This document shows, piece by piece, positions 48,441 to 58,808 of a stretch of 64,000 bases of DNA. The stretch's first letter is position 1. Every line of letters starts with the position of its first letter. Source of the DNA: Pantoea sp. At-9b (GTDB taxonomy: Bacteria; Pseudomonadota; Gammaproteobacteria; Enterobacterales; Enterobacteriaceae); NCBI RefSeq assembly GCF_000175935.2, contig NC_014837.1, forward strand, positions 2,914,001-2,978,000, written 5' to 3'. The notes below the pieces were generated by a model, which made no database searches, was not told the DNA's origin, and was given only the letters and a program-made list of their open reading frames with translations. Made by a program: the position numbers and the translations under genes.

Positions 48441-51080
48441 TTACTCTTCTTCATCCGCATCTGGCGCGTCATCGTCGCTGTCGACTTCCGGCGCGATATC
48501 ATCATCGCCTTCCGCCACGCTGCCGTCGATAGAATCGAGTTCTTCTTCTTCTACCGGTTCAGCCACACGTTGCAGACCGACCACGTTTTCATCTTCCGCA
48601 GTACGGATCAGAATCACGCCCTGGGTGTTACGACCCACCACGCTGACTTCCGACACGCGGGTGCGCACCAGCGTACCGGCATCGGTGATCATCATGATCT
48701 GATCGCTGTCGTCCACCTGCACCGCACCGACGACCGGTCCGTTACGCTCGGTGACTTTAATCGAGATCACCCCCTGAGTCGCACGGGATTTGGTCGGATA
48801 TTCACTGTTCGCGGTGCGTTTACCGTAACCGTTCTGCGTTACCGTGAGGATGGCACCCTCTTCACGCGGCACAATCAGCGACACCACTTTGTCACCTTCA
48901 GCCAGTTTGATACCACGCACACCCGAGGCAGAACGGCCCATCGCACGCACCGCCGCTTCGGCGAAGCGCACCACTTTACCGGCCGCCGAGAACAGCATGG
49001 TTTCGTCGCTGCCGTTGGTCAGCGCCACGCCGATCAACTCATCGTCTTCACGCAGGTTGATGGCGATGATGCCCGCGCTACGCGGACGGCTGAACTCCTG
49101 CAACGCCGTTTTCTTCACGGTACCGTCAGCGGTCGCCATAAAGATATTGAAACCTTCGGTGTACTCACGCACCGGCAGAATGGCGGTGATACGCTCGTTG
49201 GCTTCCAGTGGCAGCAGGTTGACGATCGGACGACCACGCGCACCACGGCTGGCTTCCGGCAGCTGGTAGACCTTCATCCAGTAGAGACGGCCACGGCTGG
49301 AGAAGCACAGAATGGTGTCATGGGTGTTGGCCACCAACAGACGATCAATAAAGTCTTCTTCTTTAATACGCGCGGCGGATTTGCCTTTACCACCGCGACG
49401 CTGGGCTTCATAGTCCGACAGCGGCTGGTATTTGACATAACCCTGATGCGACAGCGTCACGACCACATCTTCCTGATTGATCAGGTCTTCGATGTTGATA
49501 TCGGCGCTGTTAGCGGTGATTTCAGTACGACGATCGTCGCCAAACTGGTCGCGCATCGCTTCCAGCTCTTCACGAATCACTTCCATCAGGCGCTCTGCGC
49601 TGGCAAGGATATGCAGCAATTCAGCGATTTGCTCAAGCAGTTCTTTGTATTCGTCGAGCAGCTTCTCGTGCTCCAGGCCGGTCAGTTTCTGCAAGCGCAG
49701 ATCCAGAATGGCCTGAGCCTGTTGCTCAGTCAGGTAATAGCGACCATCACGAATACCGAATTCCGCTTCCAGCCACTCCGGACGGGCCGCGTCATCACCG
49801 GCACGTTCCAGCATCGCTGCCACGTTGCCGAGATCCCATGACTGCGCGATCAATCCTGCTTTGGCTTCTGCCGGCGTTGGTGCACGGCGAATCAGTTCGA
49901 TAATCGGATCGATATTCGCCAGCGAGATTGCCAGGCCTTCCAGGATGTGGGCGCGGTCACGGGCTTTACGCAGTTCGAAAATGGTACGACGCGTCACCAC
50001 TTCACGACGATGGCGAACGAAAGCTTCGAGGATCTCTTTCAGCGCCATGATCTTCGGCTGGCCCTGATGCAGCGCCACCATGTTGATGCCGAACGATACC
50101 TGCAACTGCGTCAGCGAGTAGAGGTTGTTGAGCACCACTTCGCCGACGGCATCGCGTTTGATCTCGATGACGATGCGCATGCCGTCTTTGTCAGATTCAT
50201 CGCGTAAGGCGCTGATGCCTTCGACACGCTTCTCTTTCACCAGCTCGGCAATCTTCTCGATCAGGCGAGCTTTGTTCACCTGATACGGCAGTTCATGAAT
50301 GATGATGGTTTCACGACCGCTTTTCGCGTCAGCTTCCACTTCGCCACGGGCACGGATATAAATCTTGCCGCGACCGGTACGGTAGGCTTCTTCAATACCA
50401 CGACGGCCATTGATGATGGCGGCGGTCGGGAAATCAGGCCCCGGAATGTGCTCCATCAGCCCTTCAACGCTGATGTTCTCATCATCAATATACGCCAGGC
50501 AGCCGTTGATCACTTCGCGCAGGTTGTGCGGCGGAATGTTGGTTGCCATACCTACGGCGATACCGGAAGAACCGTTTACCAGCAGGTTGGGGATTTTAGT
50601 CGGCAGAACTTCAGGAATCTGCTCTGTACCGTCATAGTTAGGAACGAAATCGACGGTCTCTTTTTCCAGGTCCGCTAACAGGTCGTGGGCGATTTTGGCC
50701 ATGCGCACTTCGGTATAACGCATCGCTGCGGCGGAGTCGCCATCGATGGAGCCGAAGTTGCCTTGACCGTCTACCAACATGTAACGCAGGGAGAAAGGCT
50801 GGGCCATACGAACGATGGTGTCATAAACGGCAGAATCACCATGCGGGTGATATTTACCGATTACGTCACCGACGACACGGGCAGATTTTTTATAGGGTTT
50901 ATTCCAGTCGTTACCCAGTTCGCTCATCGCGAAGAGTACGCGGCGATGCACCGGCTTCAGGCCATCACGTACATCGGGTAAGGCTCGGCCAACAATGACC
51001 GACATGGCGTAATCGAGGTACGAGTTTTTCAACTCTTCTTCGATATTGACCGGTGTAATTTCTCTCGCAAGGTCGCTCAT
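48441..51080 (-). CDS. gyrA: DNA gyrase subunit A
   Basis: The 879-aa protein carries the breakage-reunion domain and the C-terminal beta-pinwheel with the GyrA box QRRGGKG at about 563-569. The catalytic tyrosine lies in AAAMRYTEV (about 117-125, Tyr122 in E. coli numbering). The quinolone-resistance region reads [19 protein letters not shown], so Ser83 and Asp87 are wild type. The acidic C-terminal tail ([20 protein letters not shown]) is normal. It is divergent from ubiG. Confidence 0.98.
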   Translation of the reverse strand: MSDLAREITPVNIEEELKNSYLDYAMSVIVGRALPDVRDGLKPVHRRVLFAMSELGNDWNKPYKKSARVVGDVIGKYHPHGDSAVYDTIVRMAQPFSLRYMLVDGQGNFGSIDGDSAAAMRYTEVRMAKIAHDLLADLEKETVDFVPNYDGTEQIPEVLPTKIPNLLVNGSSGIAVGMATNIPPHNLREVINGCLAYIDDENISVEGLMEHIPGPDFPTAAIINGRRGIEEAYRTGRGKIYIRARGEVEADAKSGRETIIIHELPYQVNKARLIEKIAELVKEKRVEGISALRDESDKDGMRIVIEIKRDAVGEVVLNNLYSLTQLQVSFGINMVALHQGQPKIMALKEILEAFVRHRREVVTRRTIFELRKARDRAHILEGLAISLANIDPIIELIRRAPTPAEAKAGLIAQSWDLGNVAAMLERAGDDAARPEWLEAEFGIRDGRYYLTEQQAQAILDLRLQKLTGLEHEKLLDEYKELLEQIAELLHILASAERLMEVIREELEAMRDQFGDDRRTEITANSADINIEDLINQEDVVVTLSHQGYVKYQPLSDYEAQRRGGKGKSAARIKEEDFIDRLLVANTHDTILCFSSRGRLYWMKVYQLPEASRGARGRPIVNLLPLEANERITAILPVREYTEGFNIFMATADGTVKKTALQEFSRPRSAGIIAINLREDDELIGVALTNGSDETMLFSAAGKVVRFAEAAVRAMGRSASGVRGIKLAEGDKVVSLIVPREEGAILTVTQNGYGKRTANSEYPTKSRATQGVISIKVTERNGPVVGAVQVDDSDQIMMITDAGTLVRTRVSEVSVVGRNTQGVILIRTAEDENVVGLQRVAEPVEEEELDSIDGSVAEGDDDIAPEVDSDDDAPDADEEE

Positions 51081-51257
51081 GGAGCCGCTATCCCTCTACA
51101 TAATCCCGGATTTCAAAGGTGCGAAAGTATATCACAAAGCTTGCTCACGGTGAATGTTAAGCGCGGTTTAATACCGCTTTTCATTTGTACTGAGAGGTGC
51201 GCGGGCTGTGCTTAAGCGTTTATACTGAGGCCACATTTTGTCTGGAGTCATGATTCA

Positions 51258-51989
51258 ATGAATGAACAACCGCAGGAAAGCCGCCAGAACGTCGATCACA
51301 ACGAAATTGCCAAGTTTGAGGCAGTCGCATCGCGCTGGTGGGATTTAGAGGGTGAATTCAAGCCGTTACACCGTATTAATCCCCTGCGTCTTGGCTGGAT
51401 TGCCCAGCACAGCAACGGCCTGTTTGGCAAAAAGGTACTGGATGTTGGCTGTGGCGGCGGCATTCTGGCGGAAAGCATGGCGCGTGAAGGTGCCAATGTC
51501 ACCGGATTAGATATGGGCGCTGAACCGCTGGAAGTGGCGCGTCTGCATGCGCTGGAAAGCGGCGTCAGCGTTAATTATGTACAGCAAACGGTGGAAGATC
51601 ATGCCACCAGCCATGCCGGGGAATATGACGTCGTGACCTGCATGGAGATGCTGGAGCATGTGCCCGATCCCCGTTCCGTGGTGCTGGCCTGTGCGCAACT
51701 GGTAAAACCTGGCGGCGAAGTGTTCTTCTCCACCATCAACCGCAACCCGAAAGCCTGGCTTTTAGCGGTATTCGGTGCCGAATATGTGATGCGCATGGTG
51801 CCGCGCGGCACGCATGACGTGAAGAAGTTTATCCGTCCGGCAGAGTTGCTGAACTGGGTGGATGAGACGTCGCTGCGTGAACAGGGGATGATTGGTTTGC
51901 ATTACAATCCGCTGACCAACCAGTTCCGCCTCGGTCGCGGGGTGGATGTGAATTATATGGTGCATACGCACCGGCAGGCGGCGGTTTAA
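51258..51989 (+). CDS. ubiG: Ubiquinone biosynthesis O-methyltransferase UbiG
   Basis: A 243-aa SAM-dependent methyltransferase for both O-methylation steps of ubiquinone synthesis. SAM-binding motif I is [15 protein letters not shown] at about 60-74; motif post-I is NVTGLDMG; later [13 protein letters not shown]. The N-terminal [17 protein letters not shown] block is diagnostic. It faces gyrA across a 177-bp shared promoter region, as in E. coli. Confidence 0.96.
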   Translation: MNEQPQESRQNVDHNEIAKFEAVASRWWDLEGEFKPLHRINPLRLGWIAQHSNGLFGKKVLDVGCGGGILAESMAREGANVTGLDMGAEPLEVARLHALESGVSVNYVQQTVEDHATSHAGEYDVVTCMEMLEHVPDPRSVVLACAQLVKPGGEVFFSTINRNPKAWLLAVFGAEYVMRMVPRGTHDVKKFIRPAELLNWVDETSLREQGMIGLHYNPLTNQFRLGRGVDVNYMVHTHRQAAV

Positions 51990-51993
51990 CACC

Positions 51994-52052
51994 GAGAAGG
52001 TTCCGCCCGCCAGACGGCAGCGGTCTGGCTCTGAGAAAGTTCCGCCCGCCAG
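51994..52052. repeat. Two 20-bp direct repeats after ubiG
   Basis: GAGAAGGTTCCGCCCGCCAG (51994-52013) recurs with one change at 52033-52052, 39 bp apart. They lie between ubiG and the palindromic element. A loose third unit is not seen. Confidence 0.75.
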
Positions 52053-52090
52053 GCATTGGGGAGTTTCAGCTGCAACGTGCAGGCGGACGG

Positions 52091-52580
52091 GCAAAGGTCC
52101 GAGGGCGCGGACCTTTGCAATCCGCGCCCTGCGGCGTCCTCGCGCAGCGCATAGCGCTGTCCCCTCGCTTATCACTCAGGCCGCACGGACCGCGCGGATT
52201 CGCCATCCATGGCTCATTCCGCTCTCTCGCCGCATCCATGCGGCTCGTCCTGGCCTTCCCTCTGCGCTCGGCGCTGCGGATGCCGCCCACCCCACCGCCT
52301 GAAAGACCGCAGAAAAAAAGCAAAAAGCGAAAAGAAACAAACAAAAAGATAACGGCAGCTGCAGCGGCAGGTGGGGCGCCATCCGGACTCGCTGAGCGAG
52401 TGAACGCTGCCAGGATGAGCCGCATGGATGCGGCGAAAGGCGGCGTTGAGCAGGAGCGAATCGACGCCGGTCCGTCGGCAGTTGTAGCGGCGCGATTTAT
52501 CGCGCAAAAACACCGCGTAGCGGCGAGGGAGGCTGGCGCGAGGCCCGGGATTGCAAAGGGTGCGGCCAGGCACCCTTTGC
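52091..52580. repeat. Near-palindromic intergenic element, copy 2
   Basis: Each end carries its own hairpin: GCAAAGGTCC/GGACCTTTGC (52091-52118) on the left and GCAAAGGGTGC/GCACCCTTTGC (52553-52580) on the right. Inside, 52229-52254 pairs with 52409-52434 at 25 of 26 positions, and the segment next to it (GCGGATGCCGCCCACCCC near 52276) pairs with GGTGGGGCGCCATCC near 52370. The centre is an A-rich stretch near 52310-52350. A dispersed 23-nt repeat lies in the right arm only. ORFs through it are not believable proteins. It shares motifs in order with 11181-11791, for example GACGGACCG and CGCCTTTCGC...GCATCCATGC. Confidence 0.85.
52483..52505. repeat. Dispersed 23-nt repeat inside the palindromic element
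   Basis: A copy of GTAGCGGCGCGATTTATCGC plus flanking bases in the right arm of the element; the left arm has no counterpart, which suggests later insertion. Confidence 0.75.
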
Positions 52581-52675
52581 TCGGTCGCCGCACCGGCGAA
52601 ATGCAACTGCCAGTGCCCATAGCGAACGAAATATGCTCAGTGCCAACTGCAACAACCCGGCCCGGCCCGGAACCA

Positions 52676-52966
52676 TCAGGGAAATATACCGTTAAACACC
52701 GTTTTCTTTCTCGGCTCGGACATCAGCGCCTCCAGCGCGTCGACGCAGGCGAGATAGTGCGGTGTTTTTTTATGGGCCAGTACCGCCGCTTCATCCGCGT
52801 AAGCTTCATAAATAAAAAAACGCGTCGGTATCTTGCTGTCCTGTAGAACATCAAAACGCATATTGCCCGGCTCCTGCACGGCACCTAAATGATTTTCGCG
52901 AAAAACCCGTAAAAATGCGTCGATACAGTCAGGTTTGACATTAATTTCCACCAAAGTGACTTCCAT
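52676..52966 (-). CDS. lsrG: (4S)-4-hydroxy-5-phosphonooxypentane-2,3-dione isomerase LsrG
   Basis: A 96-aa ABM-domain enzyme that isomerises phospho-AI-2 in its degradation. It shows [36 protein letters not shown] and PRKKTVFNG, all diagnostic of LsrG. The ribosome site GGAG lies just after the lsrB stop. In E. coli lsrF precedes lsrG; here lsrG directly follows lsrB and is the last gene of the operon. The next step of the pathway (LsrF thiolase) is not coded here. Confidence 0.93.
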   Translation of the reverse strand: MEVTLVEINVKPDCIDAFLRVFRENHLGAVQEPGNMRFDVLQDSKIPTRFFIYEAYADEAAVLAHKKTPHYLACVDALEALMSEPRKKTVFNGIFP

Positions 52967-52977
52967 TCGTTCGCTCC

Positions 52978-53985
52978 TTAAAAATCGTAGTTATCGATAT
53001 TGTCTTTGGTAAACACCACCCGTTCAGGCAGCAGCACGATGCCGTTATCTTTGGCCTTGTAATTGTAGCCCTGCACGCTGTTGTCCGAGACCGTCACTTT
53101 CCCCACGTCAGGCACCTCTAAGGTATCCCCCGGATTAAGGTTACCCTTCAGCAACTGGTTGGCGACCGCGATCGAGATTTTGCCCTGCTTGACCACGTCC
53201 CACAGGCCAAACTGTTGCACCGTGCCACGTTTGACATACGGGCGCATCACGTTAGGCGTACTGAAACCCACAATGGTGACATCCTTGCGCCCGAGATTTT
53301 CCGCCGCCTGTGCCGCAGCGGGCAACGCATTGGCATCCGGGGCGATAATCGCATCCAAATCGTTCCAGGATTTCAGGATGCCCTCTGCGGTCTGCAACGA
53401 TTTCGTCGCATCGTTATAACCGTACTGGGTGGTGACAATCTCCCAATTCGGGTGATCTTTAGCGATCTTGGCTTTGGCTTCTTTGACCCATTGATTTTGG
53501 TCCGTCACCGTCGGGCTGGAGTAGAAGAACGCCACCTTGGCTTTGTCTTTTTTCACCTGGCTGGCCGCCATATCCACCAGCATGCTACCCAATTGCGTCG
53601 GTGTGCCCTGATTAATGTAGATTGAACGGCATTCCGGTTTGGTATCCGAATCCCAGGTCAGCACCTTCACGCCACGCTGCATGGCGCGCTTCAAGGCCGG
53701 GCACAATCCATCCGGGGACACCGCCGCGACCACAATGGCGTTGTAACCCTGATTGACGAAGTTGTTGATCATCTGAACCTGGCCAGAGACGCTTGGTTCG
53801 GTCGGGCCATCATAAGTCACATCCACCCCCAGCGTTTTTCCGGCATCGGTGGCACCTTTGCCGCCGCTGGTGAAATACCCCACGCCGACCAGCTTGGGGA
53901 TAAAGGCGATGCGCTCAGCTGCCTGCAAACTGAAGCTCACGCCCAGTACACAGCAAAGCGCCAGTGATAACCGCTGCATTTTCAT
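52978..53985 (-). CDS. lsrB: Autoinducer-2-binding protein LsrB
   Basis: A 335-aa periplasmic binding protein with signal peptide [19 protein letters not shown] and cleavage after QAA. Residues that contact AI-2 in characterised LsrB proteins are kept: Lys in FIPKLVG, Asp in TWDSDT, Asp-Gln in VTDQNQW, and Pro/Ala in IAPDANAL. It should thus bind R-THMF. Its ribosome site AGGAG overlaps the end of lsrD. Confidence 0.95.
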   Translation of the reverse strand: MKMQRLSLALCCVLGVSFSLQAAERIAFIPKLVGVGYFTSGGKGATDAGKTLGVDVTYDGPTEPSVSGQVQMINNFVNQGYNAIVVAAVSPDGLCPALKRAMQRGVKVLTWDSDTKPECRSIYINQGTPTQLGSMLVDMAASQVKKDKAKVAFFYSSPTVTDQNQWVKEAKAKIAKDHPNWEIVTTQYGYNDATKSLQTAEGILKSWNDLDAIIAPDANALPAAAQAAENLGRKDVTIVGFSTPNVMRPYVKRGTVQQFGLWDVVKQGKISIAVANQLLKGNLNPGDTLEVPDVGKVTVSDNSVQGYNYKAKDNGIVLLPERVVFTKDNIDNYDF

Positions 53986-53990
53986 GATTT

Positions 53991-55004
53991 TTACTCCTGG
54001 TAAGATGCACGTTCCCGCGTGAAGCGCGCCCGTAAGCGCCGGCTAAGCTGGCGCACGATGCCTGGATTCAGGCTCCAGGAGCGTCCGATCACCGCAAGGA
54101 TCAACAAGGCACCAGAAAGCGCACTGCTGACCTGACTCGACACTCCCACCATTTGCAAACCCTGCTGCAAAAAACCAATCACCAACGTCGCCAGCGCCGT
54201 GCCCAGCACCGAACCGGCTCCGCCGTAGATATTTGCCCCACCCAACACCACGGCGGTGATGGCGGGCATTAATAAAGGTGCCCCAAGATCAGCGCGGGCA
54301 GATCCGAAATAGGCGCTCATTACCGCCGCCGCGACGGCGGATGCCAGGCCAACCAGGCTGTAGAGCAGCAGCAAGGTGCGGTTGACCGGCAGTGCACCAT
54401 AACGCGCAGCACGCAGGTTCTGGCCCAGCAAAAACACATAGCGTCCGGTACGGGTGCGGTGCATCAGTAACCAAAACACCAGGCACAGCAGCGTAAACAG
54501 CAGCAACGGCATCGGTATGCCCAGCGGAGTGAGATTGGCTAAATCGGTGAAGCTGGCCGGGAAGTCACCGATGCCTTCAAAACCCGTGGCTCCGGCCAGA
54601 CCAGAAAGCAGCAGCGCGCCGCCGCCATAGAGATAAAGGGTGCCAAGCGTAATCACCAGCGGGTTGACGCCGGTCCAGAGGATCAGCGCCCCGTTGAGCC
54701 ATCCGCACAGGCTGCCGAGCAACAACGTACACAGCAAGGCGGCAGGCAACGGCCAGTGGCTTTGCAACATGATGCCGAGGGCGATGGCACACAAACCGGT
54801 AACCGCCGCAAAGGAGATATCGATGCCACCACTGACAATCACCAGCGTCAGCGGCAATGCCACAATGCCAACGGTGATAAAATCACTGGTGCTAAACAAT
54901 AAGGTATCGATATTCAACATCCGTGGATTGGCCCAGCCGAACAGCAAGATCTCCAGAACCAACAGTAGCGCCAGCGCCCCTTCCCAGTTCAGATAGCGTT
55001 TCAT
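53991..55004 (-). CDS. lsrD: AI-2 ABC transporter permease LsrD
   Basis: A 337-aa permease of the ribose/AI-2 type with eight to nine membrane helices. It closely follows E. coli Lsr[41 protein letters not shown] and [19 protein letters not shown]. The ATG lies behind GGGGAG. As the sequence stands, the lsrC frame runs 113 bp into this gene, which is unusual for the family (see lsrC). Confidence 0.94.
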   Translation of the reverse strand: MKRYLNWEGALALLLVLEILLFGWANPRMLNIDTLLFSTSDFITVGIVALPLTLVIVSGGIDISFAAVTGLCAIALGIMLQSHWPLPAALLCTLLLGSLCGWLNGALILWTGVNPLVITLGTLYLYGGGALLLSGLAGATGFEGIGDFPASFTDLANLTPLGIPMPLLLFTLLCLVFWLLMHRTRTGRYVFLLGQNLRAARYGALPVNRTLLLLYSLVGLASAVAAAVMSAYFGSARADLGAPLLMPAITAVVLGGANIYGGAGSVLGTALATLVIGFLQQGLQMVGVSSQVSSALSGALLILAVIGRSWSLNPGIVRQLSRRLRARFTRERASYQE

Positions 55005-56046
55005 TCGGTCGCTCCCCGGCGCGTCGCCGATGTCGGTGGCGGGTTAACTGCGTTTTTTTTCGTGTCGGCGGGGTTAAAAAGCGCGCGTAGCGTTGACGAT
55101 GTAAACGCCGTGCCAACGCCTGGCGTAAACGCCCATCAATCACCAGCACCAGCAGCAACACCAGCCCCGAGATAAAATCGTTCCACCAGGCGGGCAAGCG
55201 CAGCAGCACCAGCACGCTGTCAATTTGCGTCAGGAACCACGCCCCCAGCACCGCGCCCAGCAGCGTGCCGGAACCGCCCAGCAGACTTACTCCGCCAAGA
55301 ACGCAGGCAGCAATCGCTTTCATCTCCATGCCGGTACCGGTTTGATTGGGTACAAAGCCAATTTGTGCGGCAAACACCATCCCGGCGAGCGCGGCCATCG
55401 CCCCGTTGGCGGTAAACGCCAGCAGGCGTACCTGATTGACCGGCACGCCCAACTGGCGCGCCCCTTGCAGGTTATCGCCGGTGGCATAAAAGTTACGGCC
55501 CGCCGCACTGCGCGCCAGGAACAGCATCATCGCCACGGCAATCAGTAACACCATGATGCCCAGTGGCGATACCCCGCCAAACAGCGGCGCGGCCAGGGTT
55601 TTCAATTGCTCGGGCAGCCCTTCAATCCATTTCCCGCCGGTCAGCAGCAGCATCAGGCCGCGATACAGCCCGAGGGTGCCAAGCGTGGCGACAATCGCTG
55701 GAATCCGCAGCCCGGTCACCAGCAACCCATTAAATAATCCGGCACCCATGCCGGTTGCCAGCGTGAGGAAACAGGCCAGTGGCAGTGCCATCCCCTGATT
55801 CAACAGGATGCCCAGCACCGCCGCGCACAACCCCATGGTGGAACCACTGGAGACGTCAATGTTGCGGGTCAACAGCACCAGCGTCGCCCCCATCGCCAGC
55901 AGCATGGCGATCTGCGCGCTGCCAAAAATCATCCCCACCAGTTGCAGGCTGACATTTTGCCGATCCAGCAGCCACGGCAGCATAAAGAGCAGCAGAATAG
56001 CCAGCAGCGTGCTCAGCTCACGGTGAGTTTGCAGGTATTTCAGCAT
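54892..56046 (-). CDS. lsrC: AI-2 ABC transporter permease LsrC with extended C-terminus
   Basis: The protein as read is 384 aa, longer than E. coli LsrC (342). Up to about residue 327 it matches LsrC ([47 protein letters not shown]). The last about 50 residues, rich in Arg and without similarity, result from reading past a run of eight A (plus-strand T8 at 55053-55060) into lsrD. With seven A the frame would stop at TAA (55044-55046), giving 333 aa and a normal 39-bp spacer to lsrD. This may be a real mutation, slippage or an assembly error. The transmembrane core is intact, so function may be retained. Confidence 0.9.
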   Translation of the reverse strand: MLKYLQTHRELSTLLAILLLFMLPWLLDRQNVSLQLVGMIFGSAQIAMLLAMGATLVLLTRNIDVSSGSTMGLCAAVLGILLNQGMALPLACFLTLATGMGAGLFNGLLVTGLRIPAIVATLGTLGLYRGLMLLLTGGKWIEGLPEQLKTLAAPLFGGVSPLGIMVLLIAVAMMLFLARSAAGRNFYATGDNLQGARQLGVPVNQVRLLAFTANGAMAALAGMVFAAQIGFVPNQTGTGMEMKAIAACVLGGVSLLGGSGTLLGAVLGAWFLTQIDSVLVLLRLPAWWNDFISGLVLLLVLVIDGRLRQALARRLHRQRYARFLTPPTRKKTQLTRHRHRRRAGERPNETLSELGRGAGATVGSGDLAVRLGQSTDVEYRYLIV

Positions 56047-57572
56047 CGATGTTCTCCTGCCGCCTGAGCGTTTCGTCCCCAGGCCATCTGGACAATATTT
56101 TCGGCACTGACCGCCGACTGGGTTAATTCACCGACCCACTCCCCGTGATGCATGACCACGACGCGATCCGCCAGCTGCGCGACTTCATCCAGATCCGAGG
56201 AGATAATGATCAAACCGATCTGCTGCGCCACCACAGAGCGCAGCAGTTGATAGATGTCAGCGCGCGCTGCCACATCCACGCCACGCGTGGGTTCATCAAC
56301 GATCAGCACTTTCGGCATCGCTTCCAGGCAATTCGCCAGCAGCAACTTTTGCTGATTGCCGCCAGACAGGGTGCGTGCCAGTTGGTCGCTACGGCTGAAT
56401 TTGATACCCAGCGCCCGTTGGTAACGCGTCAGCACTGCCCTCTCCTGCGCGGGCCGCAGCCACCAGCTACGGCGTGGCAAAGTTAATGCGGTAACGTTCC
56501 ACGCCAGCGGCGCATCCGGATAGAGACCCGAGGTTTGCCGATCTTCCGGCAGATAGACCAATCCGGCACGCAGACGCTGTGCTGGCGACAGTGCCAGCAG
56601 TGATTGCTGTAGCAAACGTGCTGAGCCGCTACTGGCGGGACGTAAGCCATACAGGGTTTCTGCCAGCTCGGTGCGTCCCGCACCCACTACGCCCGCCAGC
56701 CCGAGGATCTCACCGGCCTTGACCTGTAAAGAGATCTCACGAAAACCTTCACCGCATAGCGCGTCCACCTGCAACAACACCTCACCCTGGCGCCCGGATG
56801 GCGTGTTACCCGCCTGCAACCACAGTTGTTGCTCAGCGCTGAGGGGCGGCTGCCGTTCGGGAGGCATCATCGCCGCCACCAGCGTGTCATCATTGAGGCT
56901 GCCGATATCGCCATGCAGCACCACGCAGCCGTCACGCATCACGCTGACCTGATGTGCCAGCGCGCGGATTTCCGGCAGTTTATGGGAGATAAACACCACG
57001 CCAACGCCTTGCGCAGCGAGCTGACGGATCAGGCGAAACAGGCGTTCGGTTTCTACCGGCGTCAGCGAGGCGGTGGGTTCATCGAAAATCAGTACCCGGG
57101 CGTCGCGCATCAGGCCACGCAGAATCTCCACCTGTTGCTGGTCGGCCACGGCGAGGGTGCCTGCCAGCGCATCCAGCGATAGCGCGCAGCCCATCTGGCT
57201 GAGTAAAGTGTGCAGCTTTTGTTGTTCGGCCTGCCCTCGCGGCAGACGAAACAAAATGTTTTCGCGCACCGTCAGGCTGGGAAACAGCAGCGGCTCCTGC
57301 GGTACCAGATAAATGCCGCACTGGTGCGCTTTGGCCGGTGTCATCAGGGTGAGAGGCTGCCCGACAAGCCGGATCGTACCGCTATCCGGTTGTTCAATTC
57401 CGGCGATGATCTTCATCAGCGTCGATTTGCCCGCGCCGTTACCGCCCAGCAACGCATGGATCTGCCCGCTAAGCAGTTGAAAATCGATACCACGCAACAC
57501 CGGCACGCCGGAGAAGGCCTTGCTCACCCCGGTAATGTGTAACAGCTGTCCGTGATCCTGTTCCTGCGCCAT
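56040..57572 (-). CDS. lsrA: AI-2 ABC transporter ATPase LsrA
   Basis: The protein, 510 aa from [15 protein letters not shown] (GGGAG upstream; extra codons to 57620 are not conserved), has two ABC domains. Domain 1: GGNGAGKST (Walker A, about 41-49), [12 protein letters not shown]. Domain 2: a non-canonical loop [10 protein letters not shown] in place of Walker [11 protein letters not shown] signature and [11 protein letters not shown]. This asymmetry is normal for sugar-type ATPases. It is the first gene of lsrACDBG and overlaps lsrC by 7 bp. Confidence 0.95.
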   Translation of the reverse strand: MAQEQDHGQLLHITGVSKAFSGVPVLRGIDFQLLSGQIHALLGGNGAGKSTLMKIIAGIEQPDSGTIRLVGQPLTLMTPAKAHQCGIYLVPQEPLLFPSLTVRENILFRLPRGQAEQQKLHTLLSQMGCALSLDALAGTLAVADQQQVEILRGLMRDARVLIFDEPTASLTPVETERLFRLIRQLAAQGVGVVFISHKLPEIRALAHQVSVMRDGCVVLHGDIGSLNDDTLVAAMMPPERQPPLSAEQQLWLQAGNTPSGRQGEVLLQVDALCGEGFREISLQVKAGEILGLAGVVGAGRTELAETLYGLRPASSGSARLLQQSLLALSPAQRLRAGLVYLPEDRQTSGLYPDAPLAWNVTALTLPRRSWWLRPAQERAVLTRYQRALGIKFSRSDQLARTLSGGNQQKLLLANCLEAMPKVLIVDEPTRGVDVAARADIYQLLRSVVAQQIGLIIISSDLDEVAQLADRVVVMHHGEWVGELTQSAVSAENIVQMAWGRNAQAAGEHRC

Positions 57573-57586
57573 CGCCACTCCCGTTA

Positions 57587-57619
57587 CGAACAAATGATTT
57601 TTTAAAAACATTATGTTCA
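57587..57619. promoter_or_regulatory. Putative LsrR operator near lsrA
   Basis: A 33-bp unit runs from CGAACAAATGATTT to ATGTTCA and has GAACA/TGTTC half-sites at its ends. Its twin lies at 57755-57787. It sits immediately upstream of the lsrA ribosome site. Confidence 0.65.
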
Positions 57620-57754
57620 CAATCCTGGATAAGCTTTTTCGATAAATCTCTCGCAGCGGTCACAGATTGTTATTTCGTGACAATGGCGCGTATGATTGTG
57701 GCGAACTTGTTGTGCGAACTGCCAGCAACTTCACATTTTCTTTAACACCCTGAA

Positions 57755-57787
57755 CGAACAATTGATTTACTTTTTATAAAGTGTTCA
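57755..57787. promoter_or_regulatory. Putative LsrR operator near lsrR
   Basis: A second 33-bp unit, from CGAACAATTGATTT to GTGTTCA, with identical spacing between its GAACA and TGTTC ends; it stops 2 bp before the lsrR ATG. With the first it frames the divergent promoters. Confidence 0.65.
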
Positions 57788-57789
57788 TC

Positions 57790-58761
57790 ATGAAAAGCGA
57801 TCTTATCCCGGCAACGGGTCTCACTGTGGAAAACAGTATGAGTGAAGAAGAGCTGCTGGCGCGCACCGCCTGGTTCTATTACCACGACGGACTGACACAG
57901 AACGAAATTGGCGAACGGCTCGGTTTGACGCGCCTGAAAGTGTCGCGCCTGCTGGAGAAGGGCCGTCAGTCCGGGGTGATCCGCGTGCAGATCAACTCAC
58001 GTTATGAGGGTTGTCTGGCACTGGAACATGCGCTGCTGGCGCGCTTTAACCTTAAGCAGGTGCGGGTGCTGCCGCAACTGACCGGCCCCAATCTCAGCCA
58101 GCGACTGGGGGTCGGGGCGGCGCAGATGTTGATGTCGCTGCTGCAACCGCAGCAGCTGCTGGGGGTGGGGTTTGGTGAGACCAGCATGAACACGCTGCAA
58201 CATCTGAGTGGTTTTATCGCCTCACAGCAAATCCGCATGGTGACGCTGTCCGGCGGTGTGGGGCCGTATATGACCGGGATTGGGCAGTTAGATCCTGCCT
58301 GTGGCATCAGCATTATCCCTGCGCCGTTGCGTGCCTCCAGTGCCAGCGTCGCGCAAATTTTGCGTCATGAACGCAGCGTACAGGATGTGATGTTGACTGC
58401 CTGTGCCGCCGATGTCGCGATTGTCGGCATCGGTGCACTCAATCAGAAACGGCAGGCCACGATTTTGCGCTCGGGATATATCAGCGAAGGTGAACAGCTG
58501 ATGTATGGCCGTAAAGGCGCGGTCGGCGACATCCTCGGCTACTTTATGAGCCACGACGGACAACTGGCTGAGGCGATGCCGATACATGATGAATTGATAG
58601 CCGTCAGCCCTGATGAACTGGCGACCATTCCGGTGGTGGTGGGGGTGGCTGGCGGTATTGAAAAAGCCGAAGCGATTATTGCCGCCCTCAAGGGGGCGCG
58701 GATTAATGCGCTGGTGACAGAAGAGGAAACAGCCCGCGCGATGTTGGCATTATTGTCGTAG
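57790..58761 (+). CDS. lsrR: AI-2-responsive repressor LsrR
   Basis: A 323-aa SorC-family regulator with an N-terminal HTH ([20 protein letters not shown]) and a sugar-binding C-terminal domain ([39 protein letters not shown]). Phospho-AI-2 binding releases it from DNA. The ATG at 57790 is preferred; an in-frame GTG lies 9 bp upstream inside the putative operator. It is the first gene of lsrRK and divergent from lsrA. Confidence 0.95.
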   Translation: MKSDLIPATGLTVENSMSEEELLARTAWFYYHDGLTQNEIGERLGLTRLKVSRLLEKGRQSGVIRVQINSRYEGCLALEHALLARFNLKQVRVLPQLTGPNLSQRLGVGAAQMLMSLLQPQQLLGVGFGETSMNTLQHLSGFIASQQIRMVTLSGGVGPYMTGIGQLDPACGISIIPAPLRASSASVAQILRHERSVQDVMLTACAADVAIVGIGALNQKRQATILRSGYISEGEQLMYGRKGAVGDILGYFMSHDGQLAEAMPIHDELIAVSPDELATIPVVVGVAGGIEKAEAIIAALKGARINALVTEEETARAMLALLS

Positions 58762-58808
58762 CCCTGCGGCGGGGTCGATCCAGTCAGATTTTTGCAGGAG
58801 TTACTGAG

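Noticed and set aside
48570..49841. A 423-codon open frame opposite gyrA
   Set aside because: It is antisense to conserved gyrA coding sequence, is rich in His, Thr and Gln, and matches no known family; codon bias of gyrA leaves this frame open.
51994..52580. CRISPR-like spacing of short repeats after ubiG
   Set aside because: There are only two direct copies with a 39-bp period, the other repeats are inverted, and no cas genes are present.
52115..52846. A 243-codon frame through the palindromic element, plus overlapping frames such as 52066-52620
   Set aside because: The frames result from GC-rich inverted repeats, have Arg/Pro/Ala-rich composition and overlap lsrG; the sequence is better explained as a structured repeat.
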